From Bacillota bacterium (GTDB lineage: Bacteria > Bacillota > Clostridia > Peptostreptococcales > Anaerovoracaceae): 56,288 nucleotides of DNA. The translations under genes and the position numbers were made by a program. Location of the stretch: assembly GCA_017522185.1 (NCBI GenBank), contig JAFWZZ010000033.1, positions 1 to 56,288 of the forward strand, read 5' to 3'. The notes under the pieces are model-generated. The model made no database searches, had not been told where the DNA came from, and saw only the letters and a list, made by a program, of their open reading frames with translations. Below, piece after piece: positions 42,459 through 51,421 of this stretch (position 1 is its first letter; each line of letters starts with the position of its first letter).

Positions 42459-43421
42459 TTACTTGCTCAGCACGCGAATCAGGTTGAACATTTCGCGGTT
42501 GACTTCTCTCTCCTGCTCGATGGCTTCCTGCAGCGGTAATGCCGTAATCTGACCGTTTACCGTGCCGATGGCCTTGCTTTCCGAGTCTGCGTGGAGCAGC
42601 TCTACCGCTTTTGACGCACACTGGGTCGCCAGCAGACGGTCACGCAGGGTCGGACTGCCGCCTCTCTGCAGGTAGGACAAAACGACCAGCTTGGTTTCTC
42701 TGCCAGTCTTGCGCTCGATGGCTTCCACCAGGTCCTGTGAGGAAATATCCACGCCTTCGGCTTTGATAATCAGGCTGTGCTGCTTGCCGCGGTTGGCACC
42801 GATGACGATGCGCTGGCAGACTTCGTTCAGGTTGAACTCAATCTCCGGCACCAGAACAGCTTCCGCGCCGCCTGTCAGGCCGGCATACAACGCGATGTCG
42901 CCGCAGTGTCTGCCCATAACCTCGATGATGGTGGTTCTTTCGTGAGAGGAAGATGTATCTCTGATCTTGGAGATGGCTTCCAGCACGGTGGTTACCGCCG
43001 TATCAAAACCGATGGTGTAATCGGTGTATGCCAGGTCGTTGTCGATGGTGCCCGGCAGGCCCATGACTTTGATGCCACGGTTGCTCAGGTCCAGGCCGCC
43101 ACGAAGGGAACCGTCGCCACCGACGATGATCAGGCCTTCGATGCCAAAAGTCTCCAGCATCTGCATGGCCTTCTCCTGCCCTTCCTCTGTGCGGAAACGC
43201 TCGCTGCGGGCGGTCTTCAGCATGGTGCCGCCCCGCTGCAGAATGTCTCCTACGGAGCTGCGGTTCAGCTGTCTGATTTCACCGTCCAGCAGGCCTTCGT
43301 ATCCTCTGTATATTCCATAAACTTCCATGCCTGCTTCGATGCCGCAGCGCACGGCGGCTCTGATGGCCGCGTTCATGCCGGGGGAGTCGCCCCCGCTGGT
43401 TAAAATTCCAATTCGTTTCAT
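42459..43421 (-). CDS. pfkA: ATP-dependent 6-phosphofructokinase
   Basis: 320 residues, bacterial PfkA. ILTSGGDSPGMNAAIRA at 6-22 (ATP loop, Gly11), GDGSLRGG near 102, PGTIDNDLAYTDYTIGFDTA near 123-142 (catalytic TIDND), MGRHCGDIALYAGL near 168-181 and YLQRGGSPTLRDRLLA near 246 are all intact. The Gly at position 104 after GD favours ATP over pyrophosphate as donor. It lies 11 bp after dnaE; many clostridia keep the dnaE-pfkA pair. Confidence 0.95.
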   Translation of the reverse strand: MKRIGILTSGGDSPGMNAAIRAAVRCGIEAGMEVYGIYRGYEGLLDGEIRQLNRSSVGDILQRGGTMLKTARSERFRTEEGQEKAMQMLETFGIEGLIIVGGDGSLRGGLDLSNRGIKVMGLPGTIDNDLAYTDYTIGFDTAVTTVLEAISKIRDTSSSHERTTIIEVMGRHCGDIALYAGLTGGAEAVLVPEIEFNLNEVCQRIVIGANRGKQHSLIIKAEGVDISSQDLVEAIERKTGRETKLVVLSYLQRGGSPTLRDRLLATQCASKAVELLHADSESKAIGTVNGQITALPLQEAIEQEREVNREMFNLIRVLSK

Positions 43422-43432
43422 ATGATTTACCT

Positions 43433-46400
43433 CTAAAATACCGGTTTTCCTTTGATGTTAGGTCGTCCTACCAGGTCGGCTACCGTATCAAAGAATTCAA
43501 TGGTCGGATGGACGCCGCCCTGTGGGCTTGTTCTGACAATCTTGCCATTCTGCAGGTAGATGAGCACCGGTGTGTCGCCGGCAAAGGCCCTGAAAATCAG
43601 CTGCAGGTCCTGCAGAACCTGTTTCTCGTCGGCGTCTTCCGGGATGCGGACTTTCACCGCATTTTCTCCCGGATTTCCCCCGCGTGGGGAATGCTGCGAT
43701 GCGGACGCTGCGGACGGAGCGGTTGCCCTCTGCGCGTCGGCTGACGGTGTGGACGGCGCAGATGTCTGTCGCTGCGGACCCGGCTGGGATCCTCTCTGGC
43801 GAGGTCTGTCGCCATATCCACGGTCCTCATCCGCCTTCAGCAGGTCCATGTTTTCTTCTACCGCGTGGATTTCCACGATGGTGTCGGCCAGCAGCTTCGG
43901 TACTTCCTCTTCCTTGAAGTTCAGCTTGCCTTTGATGACCACGACGTTGTCTTCGGCCAGGGTATGCATGAACCTGTCGTAAACGTTAGGGAATACCACC
44001 ACTTCTACGGTGCCGTATAAGTCTTCTAAATCCACGAAGGACATCATCTTATTATTCTTTGTGACCAGCTTCTTCTGGCCGGTAATCATGCCTGCCATGA
44101 TGACAGACATACCGTCCTGAATGTGATGGTCAGCGTTGTGTTCCGGCTCTGCCGCCGATGCAAGGTCTTCACTGGTGACGGAGGTCAGCTCCCGGATGCG
44201 GTCTGCATAGTCATTGAGCGGATGGCCGGTGATGTAAACGCCCAGCATTTCCTTTTCCATGGCCAGCAGCACGTCCTGGTCAAAGTTCTTGATATCCGGC
44301 AGTCTTCCTGTGGTATCACCTGTGTTCATCTCTTCCATACTGGTCTGGAAGAGGGACATCTGGCCTGCGATATTCTTCTTCGCGTTAGCCTGGGCGGATT
44401 CCATGAGGCTTTCGTAGATGGTCAGATGGGCCGCACGGTTTTCGTTGAGGCAGTCCAGGGCGCCGGCTTTGATCAGGCTTTCTACCGCCTTCTTGTTGAC
44501 CTCGGAGATTTCCAGGTTGTTGATGAACTGGAAGATATCCTTCGGTCTGCCCTTTTCCTCGCGGGCCTTGATAATGGCGTCGATGGCGCCTTCGCCTACG
44601 TTTTTGACGCCGAGGAGCCCGAAGCGGATCTTACCGTCCACCACGGAGAACTTCTTCTCACTGCCGTAGATGCAAGGAGGCAGTACCTCGATGCCCATGT
44701 CCTGGCAGTTACGGATATATTTGGAGATGGCTTTCGCATCGCCCATGACCGATGTCATGAGGGCAGCCATAAACTCTACAGGATAGTATTTCTTCAGGTA
44801 GCCGGTCTCAAAGGCAACCACCGCGTATGCCGCAGCATGGGACTTATTAAACGCGTACTGAGCGAAGGTTTCCATGTCGGCAAAGATGGCTTCTGCCGCC
44901 TCGCGGGAGATGCCGTTACGGATGCAGCCGGGTACTTCCACGGTGCCGTCTTCGCGGACGATGCCGTTGATGAAGTATTCCTTTTCCTGATCCATGACGT
45001 CTTTTTTCTTTTTTGACATGGCACGGCGCACCAGGTCAGAACGGCCGTAACTGTAGCCTGCCAGCTCACGCACGATCTGCATTACCTGCTCCTGGTAGAC
45101 CAGACAGCCGTAGGTTACGTCTAAGATTGGCGCCAGTTCCGGCGTCACGTATTTGATCTTGTCCGGGTTCTTTTTGTTCTCGATGTACTTCGGAATGGAG
45201 TCCATCGGGCCCGGTCTGTAGAGGGAGATGCCCGCTACCACGTCTTCGAAGCAGGTCGGCTTCAGGTTCTTCATGAAAGCCGTCATGCCGCCGCTTTCCA
45301 GCTGGAACACGCCTTCGGTGTTGCCGCTGGCAATCATATCGTACACGCCGCGGTCATCGTAGCCCATGCGGGCGAAGTCGATGGTCACGCCGTAATTCTT
45401 TTCAATTAATTCCAAGGCGTCGCGGATGACCGTCAGGTTCCGCAGGCCCAAAAAGTCCATCTTGAGCAAGCCCAGCTCCTCGATGGTGGTCATGTTGAAC
45501 TGGGTGGCAACGCCTTTGTCCGCCATGTACAGCGGCACGTATTCGTCCAGTGGCAGCTTGGAGATTACAACCCCGGCTGCATGGGTGGATGCGTGACGCG
45601 GCATGCCTTCGATGGAGCGGGAAACATCCAGGACTTTGCGCACGGTTTCGTCGCCTTCGTACATGGACTTCAGCTCCGGATTCATCTCGATGGCCTTGTC
45701 GATGGTCATCTTCAGGTCGAACGGAATGGCCTTTGCGATGCGGTCGCCGTCTGCGTAAGACAGGTTCAGGGCGCGGGCAACGTCACGGACTGCCGCCTTG
45801 GCTTTCATGGTACCAAAGGTGATAATCTGAGACACGTTGTCTTCGCCATACTTGCGTTTTACGTAGTCGATGACTTCACCGCGTCGTTCGATACAGAAGT
45901 CGATATCGATATCTGGCATGCTGACACGTTCCGGATTGAGGAAACGCTCAAAAATCAGGCTGTAGCGTATCGGGTCGATGTCTGTAATCTGCAGACAGTA
46001 TGCGACTAGGCTTCCCGCCGCAGAACCTCTGCCCGGTCCCACCATGATGTGGTTGACCTTGGCGTAGTTGATGAAATCCCATACGATGAGGAAGTATTCC
46101 ACGTAGCCCATGTTCTCGATGACATCCAGCTCGTAGCTGAGTCTTTCTTCCAATTCCGGCGTCACGTCATCGTAACGTTTGGCCAGGCCTTCGCGGCAAA
46201 GCTCACGGAGATACTGGGCGTTAGTCTTGCCTTCCGGCGGAATGAATTCCGGCAGATGGTATTCGCCAAAGGTGAACTCCACGTTGCAGGCATCGGCGAT
46301 CTTCTGGGTATTATCGATGGCTTCCGGCGCAAAGGCGAAAATCTTACGCATTTCGTCTTCGCTTTTCAGGTAGAACTGGTCATTTGGGAAGCGCATGCGG

Positions 46401-47098
46401 TTCTCGTCGTCGATGTTGGTAGCCGTCTGAATGGCCAGCAGAACATCGTGCCACTCGGCGTCTTCCTGGCGCACGTAGTGGACGTCGTTGGTAGCCGCCA
46501 GCGGAATATCCAGTTCCTTGGACAGCTTCACCAGCATTGGATTGATCATGGCCTCTTCATCCAGCCCCTGGTCCTGCAGCTCCAGGTAGAAGTTGCCGTG
46601 ACCAAAGATTTCATCCAGCGCCATGGCCTCCGTGCGGGCACCGTCGTAGTCCCGGTTCAAAAGGCACTGCTGGACTTTACCTGCAAGGCAGGCAGACAAA
46701 GCGATGATGCCTTCGCTGTGGGCAGCAAGGACGTCTTTGTCGATACGCGGTTTATAGTAGTATCCCCTGGTGTAACCCTGGGATACGATTTTGATTAAGT
46801 TTTTGTAGCCTTCATTGTCTTTGGCAAGGAGCACCAGGTGGCCCTGATACTTGTCCTTGTCGGCGTCTTTGTCGGTCATCTTGCGGGCCGCGGTATAAAC
46901 CTCGCAGCCGATAACCGGCTTGATGCCCTGCTTCTTACATTCTCTGTAGAAGTCGATGACGCCGAACATGCAGCCGTGGTCCGTGATGGCCAGGGCCGTC
47001 TGACCAAGCTCTTTGGCGCGGGCAACGACTTCCGGGATGCGGGCTGCGCCGTCCAGAAGGCTGTATTCCGTATGGACATGTAAATGTGTAAATGCCAT
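43433..47098 (-). CDS. dnaE: DNA polymerase III alpha subunit (DnaE)
   Basis: 1221 residues. PHP domain at the start (HLHVHTEYSLLDGAARI, ITDHGCMFG), polymerase core with GPGRGSAAGSLVAYCLQITDID and the catalytic PDIDIDFCIERR, MDFLGLRNLTV, YRPGPMDSIPKYI and MSKKKKDVM, then tandem helix-hairpin-helix (NKKAVESLIKAGALDCL) and an OB domain near 985-1075 with MAGMITGQKKLVTK. A Pro/Ser/Gln-rich low-complexity stretch of about 60 residues (about 1090-1150) separates the OB domain from a conserved C-terminal domain. Replicative or lagging-strand polymerase; PolC is not in the window. Start follows AGAGGAATTTTTT. Confidence 0.96.
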   Translation of the reverse strand: MAFTHLHVHTEYSLLDGAARIPEVVARAKELGQTALAITDHGCMFGVIDFYRECKKQGIKPVIGCEVYTAARKMTDKDADKDKYQGHLVLLAKDNEGYKNLIKIVSQGYTRGYYYKPRIDKDVLAAHSEGIIALSACLAGKVQQCLLNRDYDGARTEAMALDEIFGHGNFYLELQDQGLDEEAMINPMLVKLSKELDIPLAATNDVHYVRQEDAEWHDVLLAIQTATNIDDENRMRFPNDQFYLKSEDEMRKIFAFAPEAIDNTQKIADACNVEFTFGEYHLPEFIPPEGKTNAQYLRELCREGLAKRYDDVTPELEERLSYELDVIENMGYVEYFLIVWDFINYAKVNHIMVGPGRGSAAGSLVAYCLQITDIDPIRYSLIFERFLNPERVSMPDIDIDFCIERRGEVIDYVKRKYGEDNVSQIITFGTMKAKAAVRDVARALNLSYADGDRIAKAIPFDLKMTIDKAIEMNPELKSMYEGDETVRKVLDVSRSIEGMPRHASTHAAGVVISKLPLDEYVPLYMADKGVATQFNMTTIEELGLLKMDFLGLRNLTVIRDALELIEKNYGVTIDFARMGYDDRGVYDMIASGNTEGVFQLESGGMTAFMKNLKPTCFEDVVAGISLYRPGPMDSIPKYIENKKNPDKIKYVTPELAPILDVTYGCLVYQEQVMQIVRELAGYSYGRSDLVRRAMSKKKKDVMDQEKEYFINGIVREDGTVEVPGCIRNGISREAAEAIFADMETFAQYAFNKSHAAAYAVVAFETGYLKKYYPVEFMAALMTSVMGDAKAISKYIRNCQDMGIEVLPPCIYGSEKKFSVVDGKIRFGLLGVKNVGEGAIDAIIKAREEKGRPKDIFQFINNLEISEVNKKAVESLIKAGALDCLNENRAAHLTIYESLMESAQANAKKNIAGQMSLFQTSMEEMNTGDTTGRLPDIKNFDQDVLLAMEKEMLGVYITGHPLNDYADRIRELTSVTSEDLASAAEPEHNADHHIQDGMSVIMAGMITGQKKLVTKNNKMMSFVDLEDLYGTVEVVVFPNVYDRFMHTLAEDNVVVIKGKLNFKEEEVPKLLADTIVEIHAVEENMDLLKADEDRGYGDRPRQRGSQPGPQRQTSAPSTPSADAQRATAPSAASASQHSPRGGNPGENAVKVRIPEDADEKQVLQDLQLIFRAFAGDTPVLIYLQNGKIVRTSPQGGVHPTIEFFDTVADLVGRPNIKGKPVF

Positions 47099-47116
47099 AA
47101 AAAATTCCTCTTTTTT

Positions 47117-48088
47117 CTAGATAAACAGTGGTACCAGGAACGGCACTGCCATGGACAGGACGAACCCGGAGATAAAGGAGTAGACTGCCACGGTTCCGCT
47201 TGTGGAGCGTTCCACTAACGGCAGACATACGTCCATGGCCGGGGAAGCCGGCAGCGCCAGCGCTTCCACATAGCCCAGCTTCTTCGCTACGATCGGGATA
47301 AAGATAATCGCGCAAAGTTCTCTCATAACGTTGTGCATGAAGGAGATCGCCCCTGCGGAAACCAGGCCCGCATCTAACAGGATGGCAGATCCCATAGAAT
47401 ACCACGCCAGACCTGCGCTGACTGCTACGCTTTCGTTGAGCGGTATTGGCAGAAACAGGCCTGCAGCTGCGCCGCCTGCCAACGTTCCGATGGCGATGGC
47501 AATTGGAATTGCCACGATCTTGATGCCTACTTTTTTGAAGTTTGCAAATACCTGTCCTTCCAAGCCCAGATCCAATCCGACGAAGACTAACAGCACACAA
47601 AGCTCGATGGTAATGGCTGTGCCTGCCGCCGCGTTAAATACATCAAATGTAAAGAGATTCTTGCAGACAAAGTAGCCGCACAGAATACCTGCCGCTACAC
47701 AGCAGACAATCAGAAGTGTCATAGTATCGATTTTGCCTTTTGCCTGCTCCTTGTTCTCTTCGTGTTCCTTATTTGTTTCCGCAGCAGCATCGGTATTTAC
47801 CAGGCCGTAGCGGTCCATTTTGAGGGCTTTGCGCACAAAGAATACACAGATCAGAGATCCCGCCAGTGTGAAAACGGTAATCACAAGGGCATAGAGCCCA
47901 TAGGATCCCAGGTTCTTTACAATCTCGTCGTTCGCCCCGATACGAAGACCCATGGTGAATACCAAAATCAGAACGGAAAGGGTCTGCGCCAGACCAATCC
48001 ATTTTAATCTATCTTTTACTTTACGCAGGGGAATCGCAGCGACATACCCTGCCATACAAATTCCTAAATATAATGCAATATCTGACAT
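47117..48088 (-). CDS. lysO: LysO-family lysine exporter (DUF340)
   Basis: 323 residues, about eight to ten membrane helices. The N-terminal GICMAGYVAAIPLRKV and FTMGLRIGANDEIVKNLG, and the C-terminal GLAWYSMGSAILLDAGLVSAGAISFMHNVMRELCAIIFIPI, match the LysO family, which exports L-lysine in E. coli. A charged loop (about 95-125, ETNKEHEENKEQAKGK) divides the two halves. First gene of the run with dnaE, 18 bp upstream of it. Confidence 0.85.
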   Translation of the reverse strand: MSDIALYLGICMAGYVAAIPLRKVKDRLKWIGLAQTLSVLILVFTMGLRIGANDEIVKNLGSYGLYALVITVFTLAGSLICVFFVRKALKMDRYGLVNTDAAAETNKEHEENKEQAKGKIDTMTLLIVCCVAAGILCGYFVCKNLFTFDVFNAAAGTAITIELCVLLVFVGLDLGLEGQVFANFKKVGIKIVAIPIAIAIGTLAGGAAAGLFLPIPLNESVAVSAGLAWYSMGSAILLDAGLVSAGAISFMHNVMRELCAIIFIPIVAKKLGYVEALALPASPAMDVCLPLVERSTSGTVAVYSFISGFVLSMAVPFLVPLFI

Positions 48089-48125
48089 GATAAAACTCCT
48101 TTTTCTTAAAAGTTGATTACTCTAT

Positions 48126-48154
48126 ATTGTAGCAAATTTGCGGGGGTTTGGCAA
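48126..48154 (-). promoter_or_regulatory. Promoter of lysO-dnaE-pfkA-flavodoxin
   Basis: Minus strand -35 TTGCCA (48149-48154), 17 bp, -10 TACAAT (48126-48131). About 38 bp before lysO. It directly abuts the gltX terminator. Confidence 0.7.
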
Positions 48155-48158
48155 TGGG

Positions 48159-48187
48159 AAAGGCCCGCCGGGATGCCGGCGGGCCTT
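48159..48187 (-). terminator. gltX terminator
   Basis: AAAGGCCCGCCGG pairs with CCGGCGGGCCTTT around a short loop. The T-run is only three bases, so termination may be partial and allow read-through into lysO. Confidence 0.7.
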
Positions 48188-48208
48188 TGATGGACGCTTT
48201 GATAGATT

Positions 48209-49861
48209 CTATTTGTAATTCGCGATTCTTGCTCTTGTTCTTTCTTCGCCCAGGATCTGCTGGATTTCCCAAACGTCTGGGGACTGGCTGCGGCCCATCA
48301 GCGCGATACGGATCGCTGTGCTGACATGACCTACGTGGCCTTTGTATTCTTCTGGATGCTTCTTGAAGTCCTTTGGCTTCACTGCGTAACCCATGTCGGC
48401 AGTGATGGTTCTGATTTTTTCGAACCACTGGCTCTGGTCATCGCTGTGGTCATAAGTTTCCAGGTAAGCCTTCAGGATTTCCGGTACGTCTGCTGCAGCT
48501 TCTGCAGGCATTTCGTCTTCAATCTTGAACATGTCGTCGAAGAAGTAGCTGATGAACTCGATCATCTGCTGTGCGTAGATGTGGTCCTTTCTAGGCTTTG
48601 CTTCGTTGCGGCCTAAGTCCAGGATTCTTTCCAGGTAAGCACGGTCTTCGAAGATGTGCATGATTTCTGGCTTGAATTCTTCTGCCCAGCCCTTGAGGAA
48701 GTCGTACAGTTCAGATGCAGGAATCTTCAGCAGCACGTCCTTACTGATGTCGTTGAGCTTGTTCAGGTCGAACAGTGCACCGGAGTTACTCATCTTTTCT
48801 GTGGTGAATTCGAACGCGTCGATTGGTGCATCTGGGTTTGCCATTCTCCATTCTTCGAAGTTGGAGTTCAGGATGGTCAGCAGGTATTCTCTCACTGCTG
48901 CAGGGTGGTAACCCTGGTTTCTATAGTAGTCTAAGGACAGTTCAGGGTCCTTTCTCTTAGACAGCTTTCTCTTGTTGCCTTCTTCGTCCAGCTTCATCAG
49001 CTGTGCAGTGTGGCAGTAAATCGGAGCTTCCCAACCCAGTGCCTGGAACAGTTCCACGTGGATTGGCAGGGATGGCAGCCATTCAGCACCTCTTACTACG
49101 TGGGTAGTTCTCATCAGGTGGTCGTCCACTACGTGAGCAAAATGATAGGTTGGGATGCCTGTTGCCTTCAGGATAATGACGTCCATGAAGTTTTCCGGCA
49201 TTTCCAGTGTGCCTCTGATGGCATCTTCTACGGCAAACTTCTTTACATCGTCGCCGCTCTGATCAGGGTTTCCCTGGGACTTCAGTCTGATTACGTAAGG
49301 CTTGCCGGCTTTGATGTTGTCTTCGATTTCTTCCATCGTTAAGTCACGATGTTTTGCAAACTGGCCGTAAATACCAGGGTTCAGTTTTTCTGCTTCCTGT
49401 CCAGCTCTGATTTCAGCGATTTCTTCTTCAGTTAAGAAACAAGGATATGCCTTGCCTTCTTCCACCAGTTTCTTTGCGAATGCCTGGTAGATCGGGCCTC
49501 TGTTGCTCTGGGTGTAGTCGCCGTAGTTGCCCATGTCGCCTTCCATGGTTGCCCCTTCATCAAAGTTGATGCCGAAGAACTTCAGGGAGTTGATGATGAT
49601 TTCTACTGCGCCTTCTACGTATCTCTTGTCGTCAGTGTCTTCGATTCTCAGATAGAATACACCGCCGGACTGGTGTGCCAGTCTTTCGTCAACAAAAGCG
49701 CCATACAGGTTACCTAAGTGGATGAAGCCTGTTGGGGAAGGTCCTAATCTTGTTACCTTTGCACCTTCCGGTAATTCACGGGCAGGATACATCGCTTCGA
49801 TTTCTGCCGGTGTTTTTTCTATGTTAGGGAATAACAGTTCCGCTAATTTTGCATAATTCAT
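48209..49861 (-). CDS. gltX: Glutamate-tRNA ligase
   Basis: About 550 residues from the ATG at 49861 (MNYAKLAELLFPN), seven bases after GGAGG; a longer frame upstream is leader. LGPSPTGFIHLGNLYGAFVDERLA is the HIGH-type motif region and KRKLSKRKDPELSLDYYRNQGYHP carries the KMSKS-equivalent (KLSKR). The C-terminal anticodon domain ends ALMGRSQSPDVWEIQQILGEERTRARI. It loads glutamate on tRNA-Glu, and as no Asn/Gln ligase is visible it may be non-discriminating. No T-box leader is seen. Confidence 0.95.
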   Translation of the reverse strand: MNYAKLAELLFPNIEKTPAEIEAMYPARELPEGAKVTRLGPSPTGFIHLGNLYGAFVDERLAHQSGGVFYLRIEDTDDKRYVEGAVEIIINSLKFFGINFDEGATMEGDMGNYGDYTQSNRGPIYQAFAKKLVEEGKAYPCFLTEEEIAEIRAGQEAEKLNPGIYGQFAKHRDLTMEEIEDNIKAGKPYVIRLKSQGNPDQSGDDVKKFAVEDAIRGTLEMPENFMDVIILKATGIPTYHFAHVVDDHLMRTTHVVRGAEWLPSLPIHVELFQALGWEAPIYCHTAQLMKLDEEGNKRKLSKRKDPELSLDYYRNQGYHPAAVREYLLTILNSNFEEWRMANPDAPIDAFEFTTEKMSNSGALFDLNKLNDISKDVLLKIPASELYDFLKGWAEEFKPEIMHIFEDRAYLERILDLGRNEAKPRKDHIYAQQMIEFISYFFDDMFKIEDEMPAEAAADVPEILKAYLETYDHSDDQSQWFEKIRTITADMGYAVKPKDFKKHPEEYKGHVGHVSTAIRIALMGRSQSPDVWEIQQILGEERTRARIANYK

Positions 49862-49900
49862 GTCTTGTCCTCCGTTTTGGATATATTCATTAACTTTTAT

Positions 49901-49930
49901 ATTATACCCGTGAATGGGTATAGATTTCAA
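49901..49930 (-). promoter_or_regulatory. gltX promoter with an internal 20-bp dyad
   Basis: Minus strand -35 TTGAAA (49925-49930) and -10 TATAAT (49901-49906) with 18 bp. Inside it TATACCC-N6-GGGTATA (49903-49922) is a perfect dyad covering the spacer and -10, a good operator candidate. It also lies 46 bp upstream of the divergent spoVAF-like gene. Confidence 0.7.
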
Positions 49931-49967
49931 GGGGTTTGGAAAAATATCTCTCATGGAGGTGTAGATT

Positions 49968-51392
49968 ATGGTAAAAAACAACTATCCATATTTTTTAGAT
50001 ACCTTTGTAGGCCAGCTGCCTGTGGGGGAGTCTTTTGATTTGGTAGAGCGTCGTCTTTCTATCGGCGGACGTGACGGCCGAATGTACTTTCTTGACGGCC
50101 TCTCTGACGGACAAAAAGGCCAGCTCCTTCTGGATTTTCTCATGGAAATTTCCGTCCGGGAGATGAAGAATATCGAAAGTGCCGACCAGTTTCTGGCCTC
50201 TTTGGTGCCTTTTATTACGGCCACTGCCGAGTCAGATGTGAACATGGCTGCCAAGCAGATGTACGCAGGCCTTGCTGCCATTCTATTAGACGGACTGGAC
50301 AAAATTCTCATCGTAGACATCCGTCGGTATCCACTGCGTGGAATTGAAGAGCCTGAGAAAGAAAAGACCCTGCGAGGGGCAAAAGACGGGTTCAATGAGA
50401 GCATTATGAGTAACATTGGGTTGATCCGACGGAGAATCCGGGACAACCGATTGATTTTCAAATATCACATGATTGGGGCGAAATCGAAAACAGATGTAGC
50501 AGTCTGCTACATGAAAGGTATTGTCGACGATGCCCTATTGGAAAAGGTCACATCGGCATTAGACAATATCAAAATTGACAGCATTTCCGTGGGTGATCAA
50601 TCCATTGTGGAGCAGTTGATGAAAGAATTTCATCGTGGCCGGGGCGGTCTTGCTTCTTCCTTCAATCCTTTTCCAAAGGTCCGTTACACCCAGCGGCCAG
50701 ATGTAGTCTGCGCCCATCTGACCGAAGGAAAAATTGCAATTATCGTCGATAACACGCCAACGGTACTGCTGCTGCCTGTGGGTATTTTCAACTTTACACA
50801 GGATATGGATGACTACTATTTTCCCCTGATTACCGGTAATTACCTGCGGCTTCTGCGGATTTTGAATATGGTGCTGATTCTGCTGGCAACGCCTGTTTAT
50901 CTGTTAACCTGCGAGGGTCATATTGAGGCACCTTTTGATTTGGATTTCATATTACCAAAAGACGATTATGCCTTGCCTGTCTTCTGGCAGTTTCTTTTGC
51001 TGGAGCTGGCCATCGACGCACTGAAACTGGCCTCCTTAAATACACCGAATTCTCTTGGCATGTCATTGTCAGTGATCGGTGCTTTGATTCTCGGTGAATT
51101 CTCCATCGATTCTGGCTGGTTTATCGCCCAGACTATTCTGGTGATGGCTGTGGTGGCTTTGGCATCCTTTACCCAGCCCAGTATGGAACTGTCCTACGGT
51201 ATTAAGTTTATCCGTGTCATGCTACTGATTGGCTGCCATCTATGGGGATTCTGGGGCTTCTTTGGCGGACTGTTTCTGGCCTTCCTCATGCTGGTAACCA
51301 CCAAAACCGTCAGCGGCCACAGCTACCTGTTCCCTTTGATTCCGTTCTACTGGCCTGCGCTGAAAAAGCTGCTGTTTCGGACGTCACGGTAA
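49968..51392 (+). CDS. spoVAF: GerA-family spore protein, SpoVAF-like
   Basis: 474 residues. A soluble N-terminal GerA-type domain (about 1-275) with KILIVDIRRYPLRGIEEPEKEKTLRGAKDGFNESIMSNIGLIRRRIRD is followed by membrane helices (about 290-445): NFTQDMDDYYFPLITGNYLRLLRI, FWQFLLLELAIDALKLASLNTPNSLGMSLSVIGALILGEFSI. The N-terminal HPYFxDxxVGQLPVGESFDLVERR pattern (here YPYFLDTFVGQLPVGESFDL) points to SpoVAF, which forms an ion channel in the inner spore membrane during germination. Start follows GGAGGTGTAGATT. GerB/GerC partners are not next to it. Confidence 0.88.
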   Translation: MVKNNYPYFLDTFVGQLPVGESFDLVERRLSIGGRDGRMYFLDGLSDGQKGQLLLDFLMEISVREMKNIESADQFLASLVPFITATAESDVNMAAKQMYAGLAAILLDGLDKILIVDIRRYPLRGIEEPEKEKTLRGAKDGFNESIMSNIGLIRRRIRDNRLIFKYHMIGAKSKTDVAVCYMKGIVDDALLEKVTSALDNIKIDSISVGDQSIVEQLMKEFHRGRGGLASSFNPFPKVRYTQRPDVVCAHLTEGKIAIIVDNTPTVLLLPVGIFNFTQDMDDYYFPLITGNYLRLLRILNMVLILLATPVYLLTCEGHIEAPFDLDFILPKDDYALPVFWQFLLLELAIDALKLASLNTPNSLGMSLSVIGALILGEFSIDSGWFIAQTILVMAVVALASFTQPSMELSYGIKFIRVMLLIGCHLWGFWGFFGGLFLAFLMLVTTKTVSGHSYLFPLIPFYWPALKKLLFRTSR

Positions 51393-51421
51393 GGGGATGT
51401 GGTGGGAAAATAGCCTTCCAA

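Noticed and set aside
49918-49946. Sigma-G type promoter for the spoVAF-like gene (GTATA-N17-AAAAATA)
   Set aside because: The -10 part lacks the CAT core of the sigma-G consensus, so the match is too weak to report as a feature.
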